NCBI GenBank assembly: GCA_025201765.1
Contig: MU623362.1
Location: 1-64,000, forward strand
Length of the DNA: 64,000 nt
Direction: 5' to 3'
Source: Daldinia sp. FL1419
Taxonomy: Eukaryota > Ascomycota > Sordariomycetes > Xylariales > Hypoxylaceae
The notes beneath the pieces were generated by a model. That model was given only the letters and a program-made list of their open reading frames with translations. It made no database searches and was not told the origin of the DNA. The translations under genes and the position numbers were made by a program. Position 1 is the first letter of the stretch. Each line of letters opens with the position of its first letter. Below are positions 43,943 to 56,764 of this stretch, one piece after another.

Positions 43943-46399
43943 ATGAGATCCTTGGTCGAATCGACGTAAGTCCAGCTCTTACCTATTAGATAGTGTCCTC
44001 GGCTGATAGCCATTGTAGCACACGATGGCAAGAGACTTTGAAGTATAGTACTAGCCTTACAGATCTGCAGCGAGCCGTTAAAGACAACGGCTCGAGTAGT
44101 CCCTGCATTTTGGGATGTAGGTCTATCTGTTGGAAGGTTCGTCACTCTTAGGACCGAGTACCCCAAACGGGACTGATCCCAGACTCAGGCCTTCTTACTT
44201 AGCCAGTCGACTAATACGGTGGATTGGTCTCATACCATCTCGGAATCGCGAAGCACATATTCGTCTTTGAGGGATCACTTCTTGAAGTACATAAAACATC
44301 CCGAGTATCTCACAGCTGACTCCGCCGACCCGTTAGCTGACGATACCGATGTAAGACAACTCTATAAAGCAGCGCACGTAGATTATCAATATTGACTTGA
44401 GCTAGTCACCTTGGAATACTCTCCGCCAAGATCAGGCACTCAGAGCTGAGATCCTTCAAGATGTTCAGCGTTTACCAGACGAGCCCTTCTACCATCAACC
44501 AGAGATCCAGACACTCATTCTGGACGTCCTCTTCGTCTATTGTAAGCTTAATCCTGGGATAGGGGGTTACCGTCAGGGCATGCATGAGTTACTAGCGCCG
44601 ATTGTCTACGTCGTAGAACGAGATGCTATTAATCTGGTCGATGTCGTTTCAGACGACTCAGTCGACTCGAGCATGTTGGAGATGTTGGATGCATCATATA
44701 TCGAGCACGACGCCTTTGCTATCTTCTCAAGGGTCATGGATCGTGCAAAATCGTTCTACGAAGTTACCGAGTCGGCAACAGACACGCCCCTCACGACGTC
44801 CGACCAACAGTCTACTTCATCTATCGTGGAGAAAAGTCAGTACATACATGAAGTTTGTCTCTTCAAGGTAGACCCCGAACTCTCAACACACCTTCAAAAC
44901 ATTGGGGTCTTATTTCAGGTTTTCTTAATGTGGGTTGCTTTCTTATCCTCGTACGCTTGTGGGTAAAATGTTGTTTCTGACGAATATCACACTTTGTCGT
45001 AGTCGCTGGATTCGCCTCTTGTTTAGTCGCGAATTCCCCTTCGACCAGATGCTCGTACTTTGGGATACCCTATTTTCTGTAGATCCGTCTTTTAGACTGA
45101 TAGACTTGGTTTGCACAGCGATGTTGATCAGAATTCGATGGGACCGTAAGACCCAAAGCATAATCACCCATTCAACTTGATTGCTAATGGTTGATAGTTC
45201 TCAATGCGGACCTTACTTCTGCGTTACAATTGCTACTCAAATATCCATCCCCGCAGCAGCAATATGGACCACATACCTTTGTCGACGACGCCGTCTATCT
45301 CGATAAACATTTCAATTCTGCTGGAGGCTCTTCACTCATAGCAAAGTATACCGGAAGACCTCCCTCGGCCTTAGGCGCCGAATATGGAACCGATACGCCC
45401 AGGAGGTCTCCCTCAAATATACGGCGTAAGCTGGCTGGTGCCAGATCACCCTTATCGTCTGCTCGCTTCAAGTCGCCACAGGGCGGTATGGAGGCGTTAC
45501 TCCAAGGCGCAGCCAAGGGCGTCCTAGAGAGAGGAGAGAAACTTGGTATCAACCAAGCAGTGCGCGACGCCATGGTAGAGATTCGCCGCAATGTCCAGGA
45601 AGCTAGAAGCTCCATGAAGGCGGGCAGGGATCTCTTGGCCGAACCAGGCCCGACCACAACAGTACGCGCCGTCGCAATGCTGGATCGAAGGAATAGACGT
45701 CTCGCAAATTTGCTAGACGAGCCTCTCACCAGCTTGAAGAATCTTGCAACTTCCGACTTAGAAGACAAGCGAAAGTACCAAGATGCCCTCGAGGTTGCAG
45801 CAGCGAAGATACAATTTATTAAAATTTATTTAGAAGACTCTACTCTAGATCTTCCGGACGAAGAGGAGCCAGTGTCGTCCCTGTCATTAGATACGCCTAC
45901 CGCTACCGACGAAAAGCTCGACCCTGAGCCTCTAAGCCAGGCGGTCGCCGCTATAGATCTTAATCCATCCACCCAAGCAGCCAATTCTCGGAAACTCGAA
46001 ACCGCCCAACCCTCATCGACTAAATCGCCTCTATCAAATCCGGATAAAATGGACATGGATGTTGATGATCCACTAGGTTCCGGTGCGCCAGCAACATCAA
46101 TAGCAGAGAAGAAACTTGAACGCCCTCAACCCCCTATTCCTACACGTTCTACCCTCGCGCAATCCTCCTTCTCGTGGATGCTTGAACCTGACGCCGCACC
46201 CTCATCCTCCTCCCCCTCAATATTCCCCTCTAACCTGCCGTCAACGACCGAGTCATCGCATCGGAAGAGACCGTCTGCGAACGCTAACCGCGAGCGTACC
46301 GCGTTTCTATTTGGCGAGGTTTCTGCAGATGACGCCGGGAATGCTGTGCTACCAGGGGATATCTTTGGCATGGAGGAGATACGGAAGGTAAAGGGTTGA
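43943..46399 (+). CDS. Rab GTPase-activating protein, TBC1D5-type
   Basis: Six exons (43943-43965, 44019-44136, 44189-44350, 44406-44929, 45003-45145, 45198-46399) give 723 aa; every phase agrees. Introns are 52-73 nt. The N-terminus MRSLVESTTRWQETLKYS leads into LQRAVKDNGSSSPCILGCRS with CWKAFLLSQ, the start of a TBC domain of the TBC1D5 class, which ends near residue 340. The dual-finger residues are both present: ILQDVQR (I117, D120, R123) and GYRQGM (Q157). Later landmarks are FLIRWIRLLFSREFPFD, LVLWDTLF and LLNADLTSALQLLLKYPSP. From about 345 on the tail is Ser/Pro-rich and ends FLFGEVSADDAG...GDIFGMEEI. TBC1D5 acts on Rab7 and binds retromer in animals; yeast Gyp6 is related. Endosomal function in this fungus is inferred. 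The large C-terminal region carries a coiled coil (DRRNRRLANLLDEPLTSLK). Confidence 0.9.
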
Positions 46400-47079
46400 A
46401 GGGGCTGAGCTACTAGGGAGGATATGGTAGAGGGGGGATATGTGTAGAGATATGTAGATATCTAGGCACGTAATGTAGCATGAACTATGTGATTATGCGA
46501 ATATAGGGCATAGGTACCTACCTATATAGGTTTTACACCTGTTCGTATTGCTTCGGTAAGCGTAACCCTCGCATGATAAATATTGTATTTGATTCTCGCT
46601 ACGGATTATATGCGTAATCCGCTGGCTTGCCATAGTTTTGGCTTCTGTGACTTCTCGTGAAGTCGGTTATTCAAGTCAACGAGTCGATTCTGTATATTTG
46701 GCATATGCTTGTCATTCATACGTTTGCGTCCTTCTAACCTACGTACCTAACCCAGGGTAGGCACCTATGGTCCTATCTACCCCGGAACGAAACCCAGTCT
46801 TCTGTGTATCTCATACCTCAATGCCATATGCTAAATCCAGATAGTGCAATCAATACGCAGGTGTGAAAGGTGGAAGAACAAAGAAACCACGAGACAAATT
46901 CAGGCTGGTGCGGCAGGCAGACTTGAGAAACTAAGAAAAATCATAATCACTATTGCACCACACCCGAAAGATAATATTTCCCAAGAACCTAGGAACCAAA
47001 ACCCGGAAAAGCTCAGTCATACATCGGCTGTTAATTTTCTCCCTTTTCCTCACATGCCATGTCATAGAAAACCTTGTCA

Positions 47080-47111
<32 letters not shown>

Positions 47112-47485
47112 AACTCCATGCTAGAAGCGTATGCTGATTTCCGCCGCCGCGGTACGCTGACTGGTTCTAGAAACAAACAAATGCCTAAGATGGGAGAAAA
47201 TAGACCCTGTGCTAGCCCTGTTTTGTATGCTTTCACTGCTTGCTTGCTTGATTCCGTTTTGTATAGCTTTTTGCGTTACTCTTCCTAAACCTCTCGTAAA
47301 TTGTAAGTTTTTCGAGAGCTGGGTATCATGCAGTATATTGTCTTCATTCCCCAAATCTGTGTTGTGTGCCCTGTTTTCCAATAACAGTCTAGCTTGCCCC
47401 TAGAACCAACCCGGTCGTACGACCCCTTATTTCTCTTATCCCCCTTCAACCTCACTAGACAGCCCAGTTGTTCCCCATCATGTCT
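46400..47485. other. Convergent intergenic region
   Basis: It lies between the 3' ends of the TBC and PAS-kinase genes. A long A-tract (20 A, one G, 14 A) lies at 47079-47113. Frames across it are lysine or phenylalanine runs and were rejected. Confidence 0.6.
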
Positions 47486-50400
47486 TTAGTCCATCTGGCA
47501 CCAGGGATGCTGAAGCACTTGTTCGATGTCATATCGCCGCGTGAGATCACGATCAAGCATGCAACGGATAAGATTGATACTCTCTTCGCTGATGACGTAT
47601 GGTACTCTTAGATCACGATCCATTATCTCGTCAATGCTGTAGAAGGGGTTCTCTTTGTAGATGATAGTGTAAAGCAAAATTCCGAGAGCCCACACGTCTT
47701 GTTCTTTACCACCATACGGCTTCCCTGCTAGCACTTCCGGAGCTGCATAATCTAGAACAATCATAAGTTAGCCGATATATCAACTAATATCTATATAGGA
47801 TAACGTACCAATAGTGCCTACAAATACGTCAAAAGGTCCACTTTTGATGTATGCTGCGCTTCCGAAGTCGATTAGCTTAATGTGTCCTTCGCCGTCTAAA
47901 ATAACGTTTTCGTCTTTTATATCACGGTGGACCACCTTCGCTTTTATGTGGAGATGGTGTATCGCCTTTGCGACCTGGATAAAGATGCTTCGACACTCGT
48001 CTTCTTCCATATTGGCACGAAGCTCGATGTAGTCGAAAAGATCCATCCCCGGATATCCATGAGGTGCCATTTCGATGTAATAGTTTGTCTCATCTTCGAA
48101 GAAATCTTCCATCTCTACGATATTGGGGTGCTTCAAGCCATCCCGCCGGAGATAATCCAAGACGTGGATCTCGAGTGGGACTGTACCCAGGCGCCGGTCT
48201 CTAGTCCAGGTATCGACAAGAATTCGCCGCTTTGTCACATACTTCAGTACAACTTTCTTTCCGCCGTTGTACTTGTACCGTGCTAGTTTCACCTGACCGT
48301 AAGCCCCCTGACCCATGTCTTCAAGTATGACGAAATCATCAATAGTCTTTTTACGCTCCGGAGCGTCCGACTGAGGAGGTGAATATGGTGGCGATGGTTT
48401 TTCTGAAGTCTTGGATGCCCCTGTGATTTTAGCGGCCGCATTTATCGCGGCGACTTTGAGTTGTTGCGACAACCCTGACGCGGCGGAGGTAGGTCTGGAC
48501 TTCGCCTCTTCCGTATCTGAGCTCATATCCATCGGTGTATGCGCTGGCGTCTGGCCAGGGGAGGGCTGATGCAAAGGAGATACCGCTCTAGACAATACTG
48601 GTGATTTAGAATTTGTGATCGCTGATGGCTCAATATTGGCTGCGTGCAAATGACGTGAGTAGGTGATCCACAAGGCGTAAACCATCTCTGATTCAATATC
48701 GTTTTCTTCGTTTGTCTGTGACTCATCATCGCTTGCACCCGAATCGTTGCCAGAGTGCTTCTCACTTTTTACTACTCTCATCTGGACGTCGATCTTTAAC
48801 TCGTTGCCGTCGCGGTGTTTCGCGGGGAGTCCGTCGGGATTTAGGAAGGTGCTAGTAGCACCTTGTCTGCCGTTTTGTAGAGCAAGCAATGTAGACGCTT
48901 TTCTAAAGCTATGTTCGGGAACGACGATACCGTCCTGAAGTAGAATCCCCTCGTGGTCGACCAATATCTCAAGAACTTTGTCAAAGTCCGGAATGAGGTT
49001 AGTGATTGACTGCCCCTCCGGTTTTTCATAGCCGAAGAGGGCCCCGCAGAATGCTGAATTTGAGCTCTTGATCTGCAATGTATCCGGGGAGACTACGATG
49101 ATGCCTGCAATATGGGGAAAGCTTGAAACTCGCAGTTCTGTCTGACCTCTCGTCTGTGCGACTATAGCGGGTATATTAACTTTCCCACCGTTTCGGCAAG
49201 TGAAATACCTACGTTTCGCAATCTGGGCGTAGTCTATTGCACCGAATCTAGGATCGATACCTTGTCGAGGAATGCGGGGAATTAACTTTCCGACATCCAT
49301 GCCTGGCTGTAAGTTCTCGTCTCCCCATATCGGGCCCGTATCCCCGGAGACCTTGGTGACAATTCCGTCATCGTCAAGACTCACAAGGGCAACATCCTCA
49401 TGGATTTCCTCTAGGACCCATATCAGCCCTACCCTCTTCTCTTTAACCCACAGACTCGCAGAGCCCGTTGCCCCATTGCGCTTTTGTATAGGGACAACAT
49501 CGCCACAGAGTAGCACTCCCCTTGATTTTGAGTTACGATGATTCGCGCCTCGAGATTTCGATGGCGTGGTATCTCCGCTATGAACAGTCTGTGCGCGCCG
49601 GGCTGGAGTCTTTGGCGGCTGGGATCTTGAGTTTGGCTTACTTAGCAATTGTGCTGTAATTCCCCCTCGACCCCCTAATAGCGCCGAGCCGACTGAAGGA
49701 GCAGGTTGTGGTGCAGTTTGCGCAGGTGCCTGCCCTACGTCGTCGGGATCGGCGCGAAGGAGTTTATTCTCTAACCAAGCTCGTCTTTCTTCTTGCACAA
49801 CTTCCAATATCCCCATTTTGCGAACCTCAGCTTTTGTCACACCAAATACAAGGCATGCTAAGTCATTTGCAGCCAAGATCGTCCATGGAGGTTTGGATTC
49901 GGTTGTGAAAATGGCTTGCGCTGCTGGAACCCATCGGGCTGCATGGCCGTGAACTGCAGGTCCTAGAGAACTGGACGCACTGAGCGATGATCCTATAGCT
50001 AAAGGAGGGAGCATAGGAGACACTAATGCTTCAGGATAACCTTCGCACGAACCAGCGAGGAAGGGTTGCGCCAAGGTATCCACGAGTTTTTGCTGCTTCT
50101 CAGCTGACCCCACGTCCGTAAAAGTCCTCTTCAGACTCGGCCGCCTCGACACAGGAGGAGATGTTTTGGCCGTGGTACCACTCTCATTTGTGGGTGTTCT
50201 CGATGAGTTTTCGGAATCTGTTTGATCTTGAGGTGTATTAACCTGTTCCGATTTTGAGTTACTCTTATCGTCCCTCATGGGCTGCGCGGTAGTAACTGGA
50301 ACTTGATCCACAGCGGGTTCTCGTTCCCGGGCGATCGGAGATACAAGCGGCGTCAGGAAGGACTCGGGGCTGTTTGTCCTTGGTATAAAATCTTTCTCGA

Positions 50401-51495
50401 AAACGTTACCCTGTGAGACCTGAGCGGGCCCGCTCAACGGCCCTGAAATAAAGGACGAGTCGGCATTTGGTAAATTCCCAGCTCCGACTAGCTGTGCCCT
50501 AGCAAGAAGATCAAGCATATGCTGGGTTTCGACGTCACCGGACACCCTGGCTTGGGCGCTAGCCATGGCAGCATTCGACGAAACGGCCCATCCCATACGA
50601 TCCTTCATAAACTCTATAGACCGTTTTAGCACATTTTGACGGTTGTGTATAAACTCCTCTGACTGGTGGGCGAAGGAGAACGAGTGCAGGGACTCGGATG
50701 GAAAGCGAGATAGGTCTTCGGAAAAGTTGGGAGAGGAGGGACCTAATAACGGGGTATGATGTCCGGAAGGGAGCATCATAGACATCGAAGTGGAACGAGG
50801 AATACCGGCGGAGGGACTTCTCGATGATACGGCACTTGAAGGCATCGTAGGAGTACGTGGTGTAGGATGCTGACGGATGCGTCGTAGACCGGATATACCC
50901 AGCCCATGATCATGTTCGGTAATTATAGGGGATCTGTTGTTTCAACACAACCAAGATATTAGTCACTCATAGCCTTTATCCAGTTTAGTGTTTTTGAACT
51001 TGTATAAGTTTTTAGTGTTTCCCCTTCTCTCCTGAAACCCCCTTCCGCTCAACTTTCTTTTTGTCTCTCATTTGCTTTTTTGACGGACGGGAACTCTGGT
51101 GTGGATGTAATAAAGCGGCTGAGTAGATGCATGCGACATTGGCGAAGGATGTGTACGTAGAGAAAAATAGGCAATGATATGCTTCCCCATTGTGTCCCAT
51201 GTGTCTATTCTCGGATTTTACAGGCAGTACTGCTTCGCGCTAGAACGTACCTTGTGATTTGGTCAGATTCTGCCACGCCCGATCCGGTGTCAAAAGAGAA
51301 CCTCAACCTCGCTCTCTCAGGAAATTCGGCCACAACGGCGAGGTTACCAGTACTTCGGTTCTTAGGTATTCGCAACGGTGCAGCGAGCTTACTACTCCTC
51401 GTGGAGCCGCGACCGCGCTGTGGTTCGGAGTCTGCATCCTGATGAATGTTCTCGGCGCCTTGTGAGTAGGCAGTGGGATCAGTGGCCATGGGCAT
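47486..51495 (-). CDS. PAS-domain serine/threonine kinase (PSK1/PSK2 type)
   Basis: Exons 51495-51251, 50933-47809 and 47751-47486 (minus strand) give about 1211 aa. Intron 1 (317 nt, GTACGT, GACTAAT, ACAG) links SGVAESDQITR to SPIITEHDHGLGISGL; intron 2 (57 nt) completes VGTIDYAAPEVLAG. PAS-like segments lie near residues 416-471 (PPWTILAANDLACLVFG) and 690-735 (IAGIIVVSPDTLQI...FGYEKPEG). The kinase domain spans about 948-1205: GQGAYGQVK, VLKYV (catalytic Lys 979), VVHRDIKDEN (Asp 1086), DFGSAA (Asp 1104), APEVL and the closing LQHPWCQ. PAS kinases sense nutrient state and control glycogen synthase, translation factors and sugar partitioning (yeast Psk1/Psk2 on Ugp1). Start chosen at MPMATDPTAYSQ, the first ATG in frame; a second Met lies two codons later. 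The kinase is complete, and the N-terminal 400 residues are disordered. Confidence 0.92.
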
Positions 51496-54067
51496 GAAGA
51501 TGATGCGTCCTTTCAACCTCGAAACTCACCACAGTCCTGATTTCCACCATGTATATGTTTCATAATTGACGGAGAGCAATAAAAGTTGTGCTACGGCCCG
51601 CGCGCAAATAAGTCTGAAATGTGGACTGGGGAGTGAGGCAAAAATAAAAATAAAAGATAAAATAAAAAAATAAATGAGAGGATACAAATAATGGGATACC
51701 GTTGGGCGATATTGTAAGGCACGCAGGGTACGCAGGTCGCTGCACAGTGAAAGTATCTAAGGTGAGGTAAGCTGACGGCCAGCGGAGACGACGCGGGGTT
51801 AATTAAATTAATCAAACCTTGGTCTAAAAAGAGAGAAGAAAAGAGAGCCAAAGCGAAGAGAAAAAGGGAAAGGATTAAGTAAATAATGCGCTGGGAATAG
51901 GTAGACAGTGGGAAATTACTTCCTTCCCCTCTAAAACTCCAAGCTAAACTTATTGCCAAAGCAGTTAAAGGTACATCGACCTCAGGCTGCAAAAGCTTAT
52001 TAAGGTTTGGGTTGTCAGTGGGATAGTGGGGGTTAAATCCGCTTGCCGACTGACCACTGTCGGCTGCTAACAGCCTACCTGGTAGGTTTCAATCAGACGT
52101 TATCGTAGTGGTCAGTTATGGCGTTTCTTTATTGTTAAAAGCTGGGGAACCCTTGACAGTTTATTGATAGGTTGCGACTTACGCACTGTCTCTTATAGAT
52201 TTGGATTTATTAATAGGTATTATTATCTTTGAAGAATGGTTGGCTCGTGGAATAGAGATAGAAGTAAAACGTATTGCTATTGTTGAAAAGTATACAACTT
52301 GGAAAAATTTTAACTTGCCTGCTTGAATCCTAGTATGTTCGCATAGACACGGGTAGCTCAGCATATGTACATATGTCCGTTTATAGTAGTAGTACAGTGC
52401 TTTTTGCGAGTACGCATGTAGAAGCGAGTACGCAGAAGTGGGATTTCGTTTAGGATGCATCTGAGCGATGTATTTCGTACCTCCTTAGGTAATAAATCTA
52501 CATACTTGGGTACCTAGGTACCTACATACACGTATATCTAAGTACCTACCTCCATACATCCTAGGTAGGTAGGTACTAACTTAGGTATCTATCTAGGTTA
52601 ATACACTGTATATGAGTCGTACAACAGGTATATAAGATGGTCCGAACTCTACCTATTTGAGGGTCTTTATAAGTAGGGTCCTCTCAAGCACCCGCGTAGT
52701 ACGAAATGTATTACAAGCTCTCCAATTCGAAATGCGGGCAACCATTATATCACGAACCCCTTTGTAGTTTAAAATGTTCCATTTTCCCCTTCCATGAAAC
52801 TTTGCCCTTTCATGAGTATCCTTTATAAGGGGTACCTAACGAGCATCATTCACCATAACTCGTATTGGAATATTCCTCGTACTATGTACAGAAAATTGCC
52901 GAGAATTACGAGGCTCTTGTCTAATCAAGCACCGATCAAGTACTGATCAAACATTGGTTGACGACTATGATGTCAGTCAGCAGGGAGCGCACATCAAGAT
53001 TTTGGGCTATTGATTGGCTCGCATGATCTTAGTCTATTAGGTAGTCTTCTTATAGGAACTCCTACGAGACGCGCCTCTGGCGGCTGCAATACGTGATGAC
53101 ATACAGCAGCAATGACGCTGCTCGTCTACATAGTCGTCGATATCAAGCTAGCTTGGGCTGCTTGGGCCGCATGGAAGACATACGATTCAATAGTGGATTT
53201 TCTAACTTTAGTCTGATCGCTTGCATGTAGCCACTTGCAGATACATTGGTATCCATCGATCGTAAATTCGTGCTCTTCGTGTGGGGGGTTTCGCCAGATT
53301 ATCTTCTAATTCAAGCAAGAGATTTTCTCGCCTTGTATCGCACTATGAAGCTAATCTCGGGAGTTCTATCTCTTTGTCTTTCCAACCCCTCCTTTCTCCT
53401 TTCTCCTTCTCATATATTCATACATTTAATACTATGAAGCCTGGTATTTAGGGTGTAACCAAAATCACATCACTTTACAGATGTGATAAAAGTGCTCCGT
53501 CAAGAATTCACTACGCAGGTTTAAATTTGCCTGTGTCTTGAGGACTTCCCCTGAACCAGAAAAAAAAATGTTGTCTCAAGTATTCCTTTCCCGCCCCAGA
53601 ACATAAACTCCGCCGCAAGACCCATCCCCCATGCACGTTTCCTCCTCCTCGGAGGCCGTAGGTCCCGATCCTACACCGACCCTATGTCCTGAACGCCATG
53701 CATGCATCTTTGGTAATATAACACCCCCCACCACCTTTGGTGTGCCCTTTCCTCTTGGGCTTACCAAGCTCTCCACTCCCTTAACCCTGAAATTTTTGGT
53801 ATACCACCAGAATCGCTGAGTAATTACCCTCGTCCTTGCCCTCGCCCTCGCCCCATATCCGGCTAGTATACAATATATACGTGTGATGAGCAGTGTGCCA
53901 TCAACTGTTATCGCCCTACGCAATGCTTCGTCTTTGGTCGCGGTGTCATCTGACTGCGTGTAAAAACTCGCAAGCGCGTATTAACGCCCCCCCCTATCAT
54001 CTATCCTTGGTGGTTGTGCGCTCGTATTCTAGATCGTTTTAACCGCTACTACGTTGTCTCAATAGCT
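51496..54067. other. Intergenic region between PAS kinase and PDE genes
   Basis: The promoter and leader of the PAS kinase are expected in the first kilobase, which has A-rich runs such as AAAATAAAAATAAAA at 51640-51680. TACCTAGGTACCTAC words are dense at 52490-52600. No gene is supported; the frame 53576-53923 minus has no family features. Confidence 0.5.
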
Positions 54068-56764
54068 TCAAGAACCGCCCGACGAAGGCGAACTCGCGCC
54101 CTTGTTCCTCCGGAAAAAGGTCGAGACGTTCATTCTGAACCTACTGGTCTTCTTCTTAAGCGGTATCTCTGGCTTGAGAGTATTTCCATTAGAATCCTCC
54201 TCAGAATTACCTAACTCGAGACTCTGCATTTGTCCCGTTGCGCGATAATCAGGGCCAAAGACTTTTGTAACAGGAACGCTGCCGGGCCGTTCAAGGGACT
54301 CCTGACTAACGATACTAGTACCCTGAGTACTTGGCGAGAGTGGCATCTTGCCTGTAGTAGCACTAGTAGCTTGGGACTGCCAGTCCCCTGGGGGTACTGA
54401 ATTACTCCCGTCCGTCGTTTCGCTGCAGCGTTGTTTCCCGTTGTATCCAGCTGCTCTATTTTCCGGTTCGCTGACACTGAACGGATCGTTATCGAATCCG
54501 ATTGGGATACCGTTCATTTCTTTATACCCTTCCCGGATATCAGGGATATGATAAAGCTGGTCAGGCGGCGATGAGCCTGCTTTCTTCATTTCGGCGTGGT
54601 TTGAGACCAGGACACATTTTGTCGGGTCTAGTCGGAAGTTTTCGGCGCCCTCTGCATGGACAGCCAGGCCTAGAGCGTGGAGTGAATTGACACCTTCTGT
54701 GAATATCCTCCGCTGTTCTTCTTCCATTAACGGAATTTCCTGTACTGTTTTCTCAAATAGAGCCCTATTCGTTTCCAACTCGTCAACGGTATATTTCATT
54801 GCAGGTAATACACCGGCAATGCCCCGAAACAAAGGAATGGCGAATAAATCCATGAATTTTATTTGAGCTTGTGCTAGCGACAAGAAATCTTTCTTGGGAC
54901 GGGAAATGAGGGAGGACTGGATACCAATATCATTTTCCATCGTTGCTTGCCTCGAGAATTCGTCGCAAAGGATATACATCCATCGAAGGGCTGCTTCGTA
55001 TTTCCTTGCCTAATAGTATCATTAGCCATCACGCAATTTTGAGTAAGAGGCGATCGCACGTACAACATTACTGATATCAGCACACTTTATAATTAGGCAG
55101 CATATGAGCGTGGTTTGTGTGTCTATCATTTTTTCATTCCAATTCTCAATTCGATCTCTCTTAAGTTCCTTGAGGCTTTCGAGCTTGGCCATATAATCGA
55201 AGTGTACGCCCATATCTGTCGCTAAAATCGAGCTGATCATAAGTGTACGCATCTTCGTATCTTCAAAGACTTTAGGCCAATATCTCCGTAAAATTTGTGA
55301 ATAGGCCGCACAGTGGAAGGATTCGAGAACAGATCGATCATTGTACAATTGTGCGAGGGGCGCATTAAGTACAGTTAAGAAACCGTTATTTACACCAGGA
55401 TGTCCAACGTCATGACCAATCGCGCCTATGAGAAGAGTTAACGCCTCGAAAGGCTTAATTAAAGTCACGAGTGGATATTTCTTGGTAGATCCGGTAGAAG
55501 ACCTAGAACGGGAGGAATATGGCGGCAAAGCTCCAATTTGAACAAGGAAACTAAATGTCGCCTGAAGAACATCGACGGCATGGCGGAAGTTGTGATACGG
55601 TACGAATGTATTATAAGCAGCTCTTGTCGCAACAAGAAAAGTTGTTAGTTGTTCTGGATTTCGGGATGAATTAGCTAGTAGTCACAAACGTAAAAGATAA
55701 ATCATTTACCTGTCGGTATTCGCCATTGCTCAAGTTCGGGCATGGAAAAGGCGTGCTTAAACATGAGAATAGCCGCGATAAGAAGGGAGTCGTCGCAAAA
55801 TTCGTGAGCGGAGAAATGCCACATCCCAATAGCTTCGGAGATGTGAGACCGTATGTCGGATGGCACACTGACCCTGACATTCCCGATGCGGTCCTCAGAC
55901 TCTTCGCCAGATTGGCAAATTCCCTTCATTAATCCAGATACCATAGCCTCTCTAAGGTACGAGTAAGGCTGCTCCTCATGCACACCCACCCATGACCGTT
56001 TGCGGCCCCTCCGAACCTCCAACACTGCCTGCTGTTCCCTAGCAGCTTCTTTGTGCGCTCGGTACGCATGAACTTCGAGAGTCGTTAATGTTTTAATGTG
56101 TAAAGGACTAGCCATCACGTCCACCGCACCAGAGTCTAGACATTTCCTTAGTAGGGCGCGGTTTGTTAATGACCCGCCAGTCGCGCCTGGGACTTCCGAA
56201 AGGTAATCCGCATAAGTAGGCTGTTGGGGATCGTCGTTCGTACCATCGTTCGCCGGCGGGCTTCGTAGTAAAGGGAAACTAATGACTGGAATGGGCACGA
56301 CTAATCTTGAGAGGCTTCTCAGATGAGTCTCATAAACGATCCGCTCGAGCAATCTTAATCCGTACAGTTCTTCTTCCGGCTGGCCATTCTTCCGTTCACC
56401 TTGCGAGGACTCGGAGAAAGGTGAATGATCACGTTCGGGCGACGGTTCCAGCACTTGTTCGTCGTACGGTGTATCGATTAGTACAAGGGTTGGCTTAAGC
56501 CCTACCATAGACGTATCTTGCAAGTGAAACAACTTAGATATACAAGCAGAACCGGTTGCGCAAACGTGCACTACGACGAATGTTAGCCAATTTCCTCGAA
56601 GCGAAAGTAATCGAAAACTAACCATCACCAAAGGCATCTAACAAGAGTCCCAAATTATCCCTAAGCTCGCCAGATTCGTGTAGCTCCGTGCTCTCGGAGC
56701 CTAATGATCGATCTTCGAGTACATTACGATCCACGTAGATCACATTGCAGGTTGTACTGTCCAT
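54068..56764 (-). CDS. PDE2: High-affinity 3',5'-cyclic nucleotide phosphodiesterase
   Basis: Exons 56764-56623, 56570-55710, 55653-55064 and 55009-54068 (minus strand) give 844 aa; introns are 52, 56 and 54 nt and all phases agree. The N-terminus is MDSTTCNVIYVDRNVLEDRS, with LKPTLVLIDTPYDEQ near 75-90, a fungal PDE2 feature. The class I PDE catalytic domain spans about 270-600: PYHNFRHAVDV (H355, H359), IGHDVGHPGVNN (H415, D416) and CADISNVARKYEAAL (D527), the metal-binding His/Asp set. The domain continues with WMYILCDEFSRQATMEND, and LAQAQIKFMDLFAIPLF follows. The C-terminal 200 residues are disordered and basic at the end (RFRMNVSTFFRRNKG). The enzyme hydrolyses cAMP to AMP and so lowers PKA activity. 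Losing intron 3 is essential: unspliced, the frame stops soon after ISNV. Confidence 0.93.

Noticed and set aside
46931..47288. Frames across the poly-A tract
   Set aside because: They consist mainly of Lys or Phe runs from the homopolymer.
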